DNA of 64,000 nucleotides from Cervus elaphus. Taxonomy: Eukaryota; Chordata; Mammalia; Artiodactyla; Cervidae. The notes under the pieces are model-generated. The model was not told where the DNA came from. It searched no databases and worked only from the letters and a program-made list of their open reading frames with translations. Numbering within the stretch: position 1 is the stretch's first letter; each line of letters opens with the position of its first letter. Shown piece after piece: positions 35,195-44,922 of this stretch. The stretch spans positions 106,543,650 to 106,607,649 of the forward strand of contig NC_057834.1 in assembly GCF_910594005.1 (NCBI RefSeq). The letters run 5' to 3'. Made by a program: the position numbers and the translations under genes.

Positions 35195-36360
35195 CAGAGG
35201 TGGGATGAGATGGGGTCAGCCCTGAATAGGGAGCCCTGGGAGGGAGATTCCAGGTCACAATGGAGGGAAACGTGGTATAGAGAGAAGGTGCCTCATACTT
35301 GAGAAGGCTTGATCTGATGTTCACTTTCTTATACTTCTCAACAATTTTCTTTTGAAGATTGAAAAAAATTAAAACAGAATTTTGCTTTTTGTGTGTTTTT
35401 ATAGTCATTGTTTGCTCATGGATTTTTGAAAGACTTTAGGCTAGATGTCATTTGTAGGTCAACCCAGCCCCTCACTTGTTCTATCCACAGCCTGCATCTT
35501 CATCCTGTGCCTCACCTGCCTGACCCCTGAAGGTACTGAGTGTGCACTTGTGGACTTAGCTCCTTGGGCTTCAGTTTACCCAGCTGGCTGTGATTAAATA
35601 AGTTGAGTACATAAAGCCCCAGGGCCTAGTCAAGTACATAAAGCCCCTCCCTTTGCTCAGATTTTGCAGAACTTCATAGAACTTTCATTTTCATCTGGGA
35701 AATATAAAGTAGAAAATGATCCTTCTCTAAAGAATGAATTGCTATAAAAACCAGAGGAAATAATGGACTTCAAGTGACTTGGAAACCATAAAGTATATCA
35801 CAAAAGTCATAACTCTGATCTGCCTCCTTCTGTTTCCTTCCTTAGATGGGGACTTGCTTCTGGCCTGTTGAGATGGCCTAGGTGAAAGTGATGCCAAGTA
35901 GCAGATAAGAGAATTTTGGACTGGGGCAGCCATGAAGGTCTCTCAGAAAGGCCCTCACACCTGGTAGCATTGGGCAAGCTTATCCTGCTTCTGCCTCAGA
36001 CTGGCCCCTGGGAAGTCAGTGGGCAGGTAAATTCCTGATTGATAGGCAGAATTCTATAGACAAGCAGTTTATCTGGTTTACCTAAGAAACCCTACCCTGA
36101 CCTTGGACACTAGAGCTAAGAAGAATGTCACTACATATATACAAATGTGGAAATCAGGTTAGGGGGAAACAAATATGGAAATATTTCCTGTCTGTAAGGT
36201 GCCTCCTTACCTTCAATCCTCTCTCATGCATTTATTCTCAACCCCATTATTGCTGTTAACAATGTGGTGGTTGTGATCTTTTCTTGAAAATTGATTGTCA
36301 GCTGTGGTTGACAAGCATTTCCAGCCTAAACACAACTGATGAGCACTGGTAGAATGTCTT

Positions 36361-36630
36361 ATGCTGAAGCTGAAGCACCAATATTTTGGCCGCCTATGTG
36401 AAGAGCCAACTTATTGGAAAAGACCCTGATGCTGGGAAAGATTGAGGGCAGAAGAAGATGAGGGCAACAGAGGATGGATGGGATGGTTGGATGGCATCAC
36501 TGACTCAATGGACATGAGTTTGAGTAAACTCCAGGAAATAGTGAAGAACAGGGAGGAGGCCTGGTTTGCTGCAGTCCATGGGCTCGCAAAGAGTCAGACA
36601 TGACTTAATGACTGAATAACAACAACAACA
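36361..36630 (+). mobile_element. BovB 3'-end fragment in the B flank
   Basis: Sense tail from ATGCTGAAGCTGAAGC to an (AAC)n end. It interrupts a stretch that is continuous in copy A at about 20040. The flanking AGAATGTCTTAT and AGAGTATTTTAT are diverged target duplications. Confidence 0.88.
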
Positions 36631-37037
36631 GAGTATTTTATAGCAGGAAACAGAAATGTGGGAATCCTGCTCAGCCCTCCTGTGTGTGATCACTGAGGGG
36701 AGAAAATGGCATCAACCAAAGGGCCAGGTCCCACTGAGCATCCTTGGGGTTTGGATACCGACCCCCATTTAGACATAAAATGAAACCCAGTAAACTGCCC
36801 TAAACCTTACAGAAGGTCTTTTTTCCTAAGGCTGTTAGAATTAAGGAATTTAAATAGCTCAAAACAAAAAGGACCATGAGAACATGGGGATATTCATTCC
36901 TATTGCTGAGGATTCAGTAAAAGCCAATCCAATGAATACCATTAGAAAGGGAAATAGACCAAGTGAGGAGGAGAGAAAGAGAATCTGGTTGGAGCTAACC
37001 TGAGCCTGTTGGAGCCAAGAGTAAGTCTCGGTGAAAT

Positions 37038-37081
37038 GATTTTGTTTCCTAAACAGGAAGATTTTGTTTCCTAAACAGGAA
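37038..37081 (+). repeat. 22-bp perfect tandem duplication
   Basis: The 22-bp unit starting GATTTTGTTTCC occurs twice back to back (37038-37059 and 37060-37081). Confidence 0.9.
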
Positions 37082-37822
37082 ACAGAGGGAGAGCTTGGTG
37101 TAGACTAGACAGGCGTGGCCTGGAACCCCAGCCTGGGGTGCTTTTCAGTAAGAGCTGTGTCTCATCCAGAATGTCATAGAACTTGTCACAGAATCTGAAT
37201 TTGGTCATAGAATTTGGTCTGAATCCCCAGCCACCCCCAACTGGAATGCACTTTCTGTGTAACTTCCTGGAAAGTTGCATGTCTGCAAAGCACCACAAAT
37301 GATATTTCTAGAATATAACCAATATAACCAGGCCTTGAACTTCCTGAATATCTGAGACCTTGTCTTCCACTTCTTTTTCCCCCAACTGGATCATCCATAT
37401 AGGAAACTGAGAAATCGGCCAAATTTCTATCCATTATGTGCTCAGTCTCATCTGTTTAATGAAGGACTGTATTGGAGTCATATCTGAGGTCTATTCCTGC
37501 TCTGCTGTGCATTTTCCATGATTCCAGAAGAAGGAGCATTTACCTTCTCCAATGGAATTAGTGGAAAACCCCTGAATACTCATCCTACCTAATAGATGTA
37601 GCAGGACCCAGGCTCAAGTAGCATGTGACCACAGTTAACCAGAAGCTTGGGGACACAAGACTGGGAGTAGCTGAATTTTCCTCAAGCTCATATTTTAGAG
37701 ACTCTAAAATATGAATTCTCTAGTGTAAAAGCATTACACAAGGATTTTGTTTTCTGTCCTTTTGTAACTCTCTTATTCCTCATCTGTTTTGGAAGCTCCC
37801 GGTCCCCTTTCCCTCTTCCTTT

Positions 37823-38330
37823 GTATCTGTATCTGACACGTAGTGTGGCCAGCATATGACATGTTCTGTGACGTCATGGGTGAGATGCAGATTTTACCAA
37901 AAAGCACCCCAGACTTGAATATTCCCTTCACCCTTGTCCTGCCTTAGAGGTTGTGCACCAGAGAGGGGGGTCTATCAGACCCTTATATATAAATATATAG
38001 GGGCCTGACAGGAGGTGAAGGCTGGCAGATGGCTAAGAAACAAGGGCAGCTACCTGGGTGTTTCTTTTTTTTTTTTTTTTTTTTACCTGGGTGTTTCTTT
38101 GTTAGACCTGGGAACTCCGCGGTCTACCTGCATGTCAGGCTCTTCTCCCTGTGATCTGACTCAAGCCTGCTTGTTGCTAAGATACCATGACAGAAGCTGA
38201 AGGGCACTAAGAATGAGAGTCCACGGTCATTCGTCCATGTCAATCATCCCAAACTCCAATCTATATTTTATCTTCTTAGCAAGATGAGACTACTCTGTTC
38301 TAAATCTACCCCACCCCCCAACTTTCTTGT
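37823..38330. other. Intergenic sequence after relic B
   Basis: Similarity to the copy A flank has ended. It contains a T tract flanked by a 17-bp direct repeat (38051-38067 and 38084-38100). No gene is seen. Confidence 0.5.
38051..38100. repeat. T tract bordered by a 17-bp direct repeat
   Basis: TACCTGGGTGTTTCTTT occurs at 38051-38067 and 38084-38100, separated only by 16 T residues. This is the arrangement expected of a retrotransposition that delivered little more than a poly(A) tail. Confidence 0.85.
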
Positions 38331-39535
38331 GTTTCAGTGAATTGGCCCATTTCATCTAGGTTATCAAATCTGTGGGCTTATAGTTATTCATAATATTCCT
38401 TTCTTACAATGTCCATAAGATGAGTAGTTATGGCACTTGTTCAGTTATGATAATAATTTATACCCTCTTTTTCTTTTTCTCAGCTACTTGGCTAGATGTT
38501 TGCCAATTTAAAAAACATTAAAAATTTTTTTTTGATTTTCTATAATTTCTCCATTTTGTTTCTATTTTCAATTTCATTCGTTGCTGCTCTTGTTTTTGTT
38601 ATTTATTTTCTTGTGCTTTCTTTAGATTTAATTTTCTTTTCTTTTTATACAATCATGAGTTTGGCATTTAGATTGTTTATTGCAGACCTTTCTTCTTTTC
38701 TAGCATATGAATTCAATGCTTTAAATTTTCCTCAAAGCACTGACTTCACTTCATCCACACATTTTGATAAGCTATATTTTCATTTGTTCAAAGATATTTT
38801 TATTTTTTGGAGCTTTCTTCTTTGAGCCATGTTTATATTTATCAGTATGTTGTTCAATACTCAAGTGGTTTGAAGTTTTCCACCTGCTATTCTTTAATTG
38901 ATTTCTAGTTAACTCAGTTTTGTTATGAAAGCATAATTTGTGTGATTTCTATATTGATATTTGATAACATGTGTTTTATATTAGAATGTAGCCTATTTGG
39001 TGAATGTTCTACATGAGCTTCAGAAGAATATGCATGCTGCTCTTGCTGGATGATGAATTCTATATAGGTTAATTGGATCAAGGTAATCGATAATGCCATA
39101 GAGTTCAACTTTGCTTTTACTGGTTTTCTGCTGCTTTTCTTTCTACCATTGATGCTAGAAGGGTATTCAAGTCTCTAACTATAATAGTACATTCATCTAT
39201 TTTTCTTTGGAGTTCCATCAGTTTGCCTGCATGTATTTTCAAGCTCCCTTGTTAGGTGCGCACACATACAATTACTATGTCGTCTTGGAAAGCTGACCTG
39301 GTTTCGTTACGTAATGCCCTTTTAAAGTTTTTGATACTTCTCCTTGTTCTGATATCAGCAATTAATACAGTTACTTCAGCTTTCTTTGATTGGTGTTAGC
39401 ATGATATATCTTCCTTTAACCCTTTAATTTCAAACTACCTATGTCTCCATAATTAAAGTAGGTCTGTTCTAGACAGCATATGGTTAGGTCTTTGTGTGTG
39501 TGTGTGTATGTATGATCAAAGCCAATTAATAAGAG
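38330..39535 (-). mobile_element. Old L1 ORF2 fragment
   Basis: T-rich antisense L1 (CATCTAGGTTATCAAATCTG, CAGTTTGCCTGCATGTATTT). Heavily mutated with no usable frame. Confidence 0.65.
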
Positions 39536-39547
39536 ATCTACTTAGGA

Positions 39548-39775
39548 GCTTCCCAGGTGGGACTAGTGGTAAGGAACCTGCCTGCCAATGCAGGAGACAC
39601 AAGAGACACCAGTGCAATCCCTGGATTGGGAAGATCCCCTGGAAAAGGGCAGCGCCACCCACTCCAGTATCCTTGCCTCTGTCCATGGAGAATCCCATGG
39701 ACAGAGAAGCCTGGGGGCTACAGTCCATAGGGTCACAAAGAGTTGGACACAACTGAAGCAACTTAGCATGCACAC
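39548..39775 (+). mobile_element. Bov-tA SINE
   Basis: Full SINE starting GCTTCCCAGGTGGGACTAG. The body has a small internal duplication around CTGTCCATGGAGAATCCCAT. Confidence 0.9.
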
Positions 39776-39785
39776 TCTTGTTTTA

Positions 39786-39980
39786 GAGCGTCTCTGGTGG
39801 CTCAGTGGTCAAGAATCTGCCTGCCAAGCAGATGTGGGTTTGATCCCAGTAGGGAAGATACCCTGGAGGAGAAAGTGACAACCCACTCCAGTTTTCTTGT
39901 CTGGGAAATTCTATGGGCACTGGAGCCTGTTGGGCTGTAATTCATAGGGTCCCAAAAAAGACATGCAACTGAACAATAGC
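39786..39980 (+). mobile_element. Bov-tA SINE
   Basis: Diverged SINE with TCTCTGGTGGCTCAGTGG and CAACCCACTCCAGTTTTCTT. It lies about 10 bp after the previous SINE in the same orientation. Confidence 0.88.
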
Positions 39981-40123
39981 TATTTGCTGTATGAAATTTA
40001 TGTATGCAGTACAATACTCTTAACTCTAAAGACAGTATTGTGCACAAGACTTCTAGAAATTTTCCATCTCACATGGCTGGAACTCTACTGATGGAACAGA
40101 AATTTTTCATTTCCTGCTTCCCC

Positions 40124-40340
40124 AGGGGCTTCCAGGTGGCACTAGTGGTAAAGAACCCACCTGCCAATGCAGGAGATATAAGATATGTTGGTTCAGTCCT
40201 TGGGTCAGGAAGATCCCCTGGAGGAGGGCATGGCAACTCACCCCAGTATTCTTGCCTGGAAAACCCCCTGGACAGAGAAGCCTGGCGGGATATAGTCCAT
40301 AGAATCTCAGAGAGTCAGATATGACTGAAGCAAATTTCAC
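40124..40340 (+). mobile_element. Bov-tA SINE
   Basis: Third SINE in the same direction within 800 bp, from GGGGCTTCCAGGTGGCACTA to CAGATATGACTGAAGC. Confidence 0.9.
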
Positions 40341-40804
40341 GCACTCATGCCAGTCCCTGGAAACTACTAAGTGTAGGGGAAATTGGGACATTGGGCACTG
40401 TTGGTGAGAATATAAAATGGTGCAGTTAGCCCAGAAAAGAGTTTGGAGGTTCTCCCGTTTGATCCACTGATCCCATTACGTGGCATTTATCAGAAAGAAT
40501 AGAAATCAAAATCTTAAAGAGAGATTTTCATTTCACTGCAGCATTATACATAATAGCAAAGAGATGGAAATCAATGTCCATTAATGAATGAAGAGATAAT
40601 GAAAATGTGGACTGTACATACAATGAAATATTCCTCAGGAGTAAAAAAAGGAGGGAATCCTATCAAATTCTAGAAATAGATAAGCTATGAGGACTTTATG
40701 CTAAGTGAAATAAGCCAGCCACAAAAGGACATGATTATATGATCCTGCTTCTCTCAATTATCTAGAATAGACAACTCTTAGATGAAAGTGTAGGGTCTCC
40801 AAGG
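40341..40804 (+). mobile_element. Old L1 3' end
   Basis: Sense L1 with GGAATCCTATCAAATTC and AAATAAGCCAGCCACAAAAG motifs near the ORF2 end. Confidence 0.65.
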
Positions 40805-41860
40805 CTGTTTGGCTATTTACAGTTTTGAGGTTTCACATGGATTTTAGGGTTATATTTTCTATTTCTGTATAAAGCATGCCTTTAGGATTTTGATAGGAAT
40901 TGTTTTGACTAACATGAACAATTTAATTAAATTAATCCTTCCAGTTTGTGAACATAAGATATATTTCCATTTATCTGTGCCTTCTTTTATTTTCCTCAGC
41001 AATATTTTATAGTTTCCTTTGCCTTCTTGGTTATATTTATTCCTAAGTATCCTGTTCTTTTTGATGCTGATCTAAAACTATCTCTGTGTGCAAATAACAT
41101 TATCTTAATATGTAAAAAATCCTAAAGATTACACATGCACACACACAGTCATAAATGAATTCAGCAAAGTTGCAGGATAAAAATCAACCTACAAAAATCA
41201 GTTGTGTTTCTAAACATTGAAAACAATCATCTGAAACAAGTCTTGGTTTCTTTTTAATGGGCTCTGGGAAGCAATCTTTTAATTAGTATGTTTAGAATAT
41301 TAACATTTAATGTGGTTATTGATACAGACTGTTAACTACCGTAGTCATTACTATTTTGTATTCATTGCTTTTGGGGAGGTTTTGCCTTTCACTTTTTCTC
41401 CTCTCTTGTCTGGTTTTAACTGAGCATTTTGTATAGTTCCATTTTCTTTTCTGTCTTAGCATGTGAGTCATATTTCTTTTTTAAAATATCAGTGGTTGCT
41501 CTATAGTTCACAGTGTACATTTCCAGCTGATTCAAATCCACTTTGAACTCCACTACAATGCTTGATCGTTAGTGCAAGTACCTTATAATAGAACTTTCCT
41601 AATTCCTTCCTCTGTCCTTTCCAACTACATCATGCATACCACTATCCCTAAGCTAGAATCACTGAACCCAATGTTAATATTTTTTATTTTGAACAAAATC
41701 TTATGCATCAGATCAGTTAAGAAAAAGAAAGTAAGAGGTTTAATGCACCTTAATTTTTTTCTCTAATATTCTTACTTTATTTAGATCTGAGTGTCTGACC
41801 TACATATCTTTCCTTTTTTCTGAAGAACTTATTTTAACATTTCTTATGAAGAAGTTCTTC
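40805..41860. mobile_element. Mixed-orientation old L1 pieces
   Basis: Antisense ORF2 sequence at about 40830-41065, a short sense ORF2 piece (41066-41225, with CAGCAAAGTTGCAGGATAAA), then antisense sequence to about 41860. They may be an internally inverted L1 or several insertions; the boundaries are approximate. Confidence 0.5.
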
Positions 41861-42221
41861 TAGCAACAAATTTCCTCAAATATTGTTTGAAAAGATGTTT
41901 CCTTTTCCTTAACTGCTAGATGGAACAAAGAACTGTATCTGCACAATTTTATCATTGAAGAAATCCACATAAACAGGTGAGTTCAGTGCTTCACATATAA
42001 GAGCCCACAAGAAATGTGCTGCTGCTGTTTTTCTGATTGTTCATGAGGCTGGGTTTTAATCCTTTAGTGAGAAGTTGATTGAAAAACACAGCTCAAGTGT
42101 CTGGTGCACTCTGAGATGCAATGACCATAAACCTTAGAGCACCATTGGTCTCAGAGAATAACACACCTGGATATGGAACAAAACAAAAAAAGCAGGAGGA
42201 GAGGCCAGTTGGCAGGACGTT

Positions 42222-44318
42222 GGCAATTTGATCTCTGGTTCCTCTGCCTGTTTTAAATCCAGCTTGTACAGCTGATAGTTCTCAGTCCACGTACTGTCCC
42301 CTGATGGATAAGAATCTTGTGCAAGCTCCCTGATTGGAGAGACTTGTTTGTTAGTTCAGTCACTCAGTTGTGTCCAACTCTTTTTGACCCCATAGACTGC
42401 AACATGCCAGGCCTCCCTGTCCTTCACCATCTCTTGGAGCTTGCTTAAGTTCATGTCCATTGAGTCGATGATGCCATCCAACCACCTTGTCTTCTGTCGT
42501 CCCCTTCTCCTCCTGCCCTCAATCTTTCCCAGCAGCAGGGTCTTTTCCAATGAGTCAGCTCTTCCCATCAGGTGGCCAAAGTATTAGAGCTTCAGCATGA
42601 GTCCTTCCAGTGAATATTCAGGGTTGATTTCCTTTAGGATTGACTGGTATGATCTCCTTGCTATCCAAGGGACTCTCAAGGGTCTTCTCCACACCACAGT
42701 TCAAAAGTGTCAATTCTTCAGCACTCAGCCTTCCTTATGGTCCAACTCTCACATCCATACATGACTGCTGGAAATACCATAGCTTTGACTATACAGTCCT
42801 TTTTTGGCAAAGTAATGTCTCTGCTTTTTACTTTGTCATCTAGGTTTGTCATAGCTTTTCTTCCAAGGAGCAAACATCTTTTAATCTCATGGCTGCAGTC
42901 ACCATCCACAGTGAATTTGGAGCCCAAGAAAATAAAGTCTGTCACTGTTTCCTTTGTTTCCCCATTTCCCATGAAGTGATGGGACCAGATGCCATGATCT
43001 TAGTTTTTTAACTGTTGTGTTTTAATCCAGCATTTTCACTCTTCTCTTTCACTTTCATCAAGAGGCTCTTTAGTTCCTCTTCACTTTCTGCCTTAAGGCT
43101 GGTGTCATCTGTATATCTTAGGTTGTTGATATTTCTTCTGGCAATCTTGATTCCAGCTTGTGCTTCATCCAGCCCGGCATTTTGCATGGTGTACTCTGCA
43201 TATAAGTTAAATAAGTAGGGTGACAGTACACAGCCTTGATGTACTCCTTTCCCAATTTGGAACTAGCCTGTTGTTCCATGTCCAGTTTTAATTGTTGCTT
43301 TCTGATCTGCATACAGATTTCTTAGGAGGCAGGTAAGGTAGTCTGGTATTCTCATCTCTTTTAAGAATTTCCTGCAGTTTTTGGTGATCCACACAGTCAA
43401 AGGCTTTAGCATAGTCAATGAAGCAGAAGTAGATGTTTTTCTGGAATTCTCTTGCTTTTTCCATGATCCAATGGATGTTGGCAATTTGATCTCTGGTTCC
43501 TCTGCCTTTTCTAAAGCCAGCTTGTACGTCTGGAAGTTCTTGGTTCACATAACTGTTGAAGCCTAGCTTGGAGGATTTGGAGCATTACTTTGCTAGTATG
43601 TGAGATGAATGCAATTATATAGTAGTTGTTTGAACCTTCTTTGGGAGGGACTGGCTGTGGGGGAAACTGAGTCTTGTTCTGGTGGGCAAGGCCATGCTCA
43701 GTAAGTCTTTAATCCAATCACTGCTGATGGTGGGGCAGTGTTCCCTCCCTGTAGTTTGGCCTCAGGTGGTAGGGGTAACAGCGATAATGGCTACCTCCTT
43801 CAAAAGTAGTTATGCAAGCATGCTGTGGCTCCCAGGACTATTTTAGTCAGTGCTCCTGACTCCGCAGCAGGCCATTGTCAACCCATGCCTCTGTCAGAGA
43901 CTCCCAAACACACAAAGGCAAGTGTGATTCAGTCTCTTGTGAGGTCACCTCTCCTTTCTCCTGGGTCCTGGTGCACACAAGGTTTTGTTTCTGCCCTCCA
44001 AGAGTCTGTTTTCCCAGTCCTTTGGAAATTCTGTAATCAAATCCCCCTGACCTTCAAAGTCAGATTCCCTGGGGATCCTCAGTGTTTTTGCCTGATCCCC
44101 AGTTTGGGAAGTCTGTTGTGGGACCTAGAACTTTCCCAGCAGTGCAAGAACTTCTTTGGTATAATTGTTCTCCAGTTCGTGAGTTGTCCGCCTGGTGGCT
44201 CTATAGTGGGGCTAATGGTGATCTTCAAGGGGACTTAGGCCACATGCTGTGGCTCCCAGGACTGCTATTGCCAGAGCCTCTGCCCCTGCAGCAGGCCACT
44301 GCTGACTCATGGCCCAGG
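42222..44318 (-). mobile_element. Older BovB-related element, 5' half, split by a BovB
   Basis: The left part (about 42222-42349) and right part (about 43638-44318) appear collinear and join at a GGAGAGACT/GGAGGGACT repeat. The right part contains CTGGGTCCTGGTGCACACAA and GCAGCAGGCCACTGCTGAC, which I recall from bovine BovB 5'-half repeats. Family assignment of this half is from memory and less sure. Confidence 0.6.
42350..43637 (-). mobile_element. BovB LINE 3' half
   Basis: Antisense tail and RT region. Minus frames 42718-42972 and 43288-43548 (FDCVDHQKLQEILK) are broken by stops. It splits the older repeat around it. Confidence 0.9.
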
Positions 44319-44383
44319 GAAGCCTGATGTGCTGCCTCCATGGGGTGGAAAAGATTCAGACAGGACTTAGGGACTGAACAACA
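44319..44383 (+). mobile_element. Bov-A tail fragment
   Basis: Sense fragment AAGCCTGATGTGCTGCCTCC through GGGACTGAACAACAA, the common 3' end of Bov-A and BovB. Its last part is included in the 47-bp duplication that follows. Confidence 0.75.
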
Positions 44384-44459
44384 AATTGGAAAGAGGAGAG
44401 GAAAAGGTGGGTCTTAGGGACTGAACAACAAATTGGAAAGAGGAGAGGAAAAGGTGGGT
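44366..44459 (+). repeat. 47-bp perfect tandem duplication upstream of copy C
   Basis: Two identical 47-bp units (44366-44412 and 44413-44459), starting CTTAGGGACTGAACAAC, made of a SINE end plus a purine-rich stretch. They end about 250 bp before the start codon. Confidence 0.95.
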
Positions 44460-44515
44460 CATGGAAGGGTAAAGTGACCAGGTGCCAAGAGGAACAAGGG
44501 GCAGGGCTCACTTGA

Positions 44516-44653
44516 GTGGAGGGGGGGAGGGAGGAGGAGAGGTGGGGGCAGGGAAGGACAGAAGAGGAAGGGAGGGAGGGTAGGGTCTGACAGGAAGGGC
44601 GGGGCAGGGCCTGGACACAGGGCAGGAAAGGCGTTGTGCAGAGATTATAAATT
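44516..44653 (+). promoter_or_regulatory. Putative promoter of CYP2J copy C
   Basis: G-rich polypurine tract 44516-44590 with a four-run G-quadruplex motif at 44570-44585 (GGGAGGGAGGGTAGGG), a GC box GGGCGGGGC at 44597-44605 (Sp1-type), and a TATA-like TTATAAATT at 44645-44653. The start codon lies 60 bp beyond. The transcription start is inferred to be near 44675-44685. No experimental support. Confidence 0.6.
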
Positions 44654-44712
44654 CACAGGTGCGGGGACCTTCCTTGCCTCTGATTGCTAAAGAGGAACCA
44701 GACAGAGCAGCC

Positions 44713-44922
44713 ATGCTGGAGGCACTGGGCTCCCTGGTGCCTTCCCTCTGGACCATGCTCCATCCTGGCACTGTCTTACTGGGAGCCCTTGTCTTTCTCC
44801 TCTTTGCTGATTTCCTCAAAAGGCAGCGCCCGAAGAACTACCCTCCAGGGCCCCTGCGCCTGCCCTTCATAGGCAACTTCTTCCAGTTGGACGTGGGGAA
44901 GGGGAACCTGATTCCTCAGCAG
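44713..44922 (+). CDS. CYP2J2-like: Copy C exon 1
   Basis: 210 coding bases, phase 0. [19 protein letters not shown] leads into a hydrophobic anchor, then KRQRP and the KNYPPGP hinge, ending LIPQQ before a GTAGGA donor. Confidence 0.94.

Larger units (their letters stand above)
32638..37822 (+). pseudogene. CYP2J relic copy B (exon 5 plus 3' flank only)
   Basis: Two CYP2J-derived blocks remain. 32638-34385 matches the exon 5 region of copy A (about 624-2170), and 35195-37822 matches the intron 8 end and 3' flank of A (18318-21122). Exons 6-8 are gone, replaced by an 0.8-kb BovB. Exon 9 is removed by a second deletion near 35682. No exon 1-4 is found upstream. It cannot encode a P450. Confidence 0.9.

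Noticed and set aside
43825..44238. 137-codon frame upstream of copy C as an exon or small gene
   Set aside because: It falls within a repeat that I recall as bovine BovB 5'-half type and carries no P450 motif.
44659..44712. Upstream in-frame ATG as the true start of copy C
   Set aside because: It would put 18 mostly polar or charged residues before the membrane anchor and change the usual 70-codon exon 1; the ATG at 44713 fits the family.
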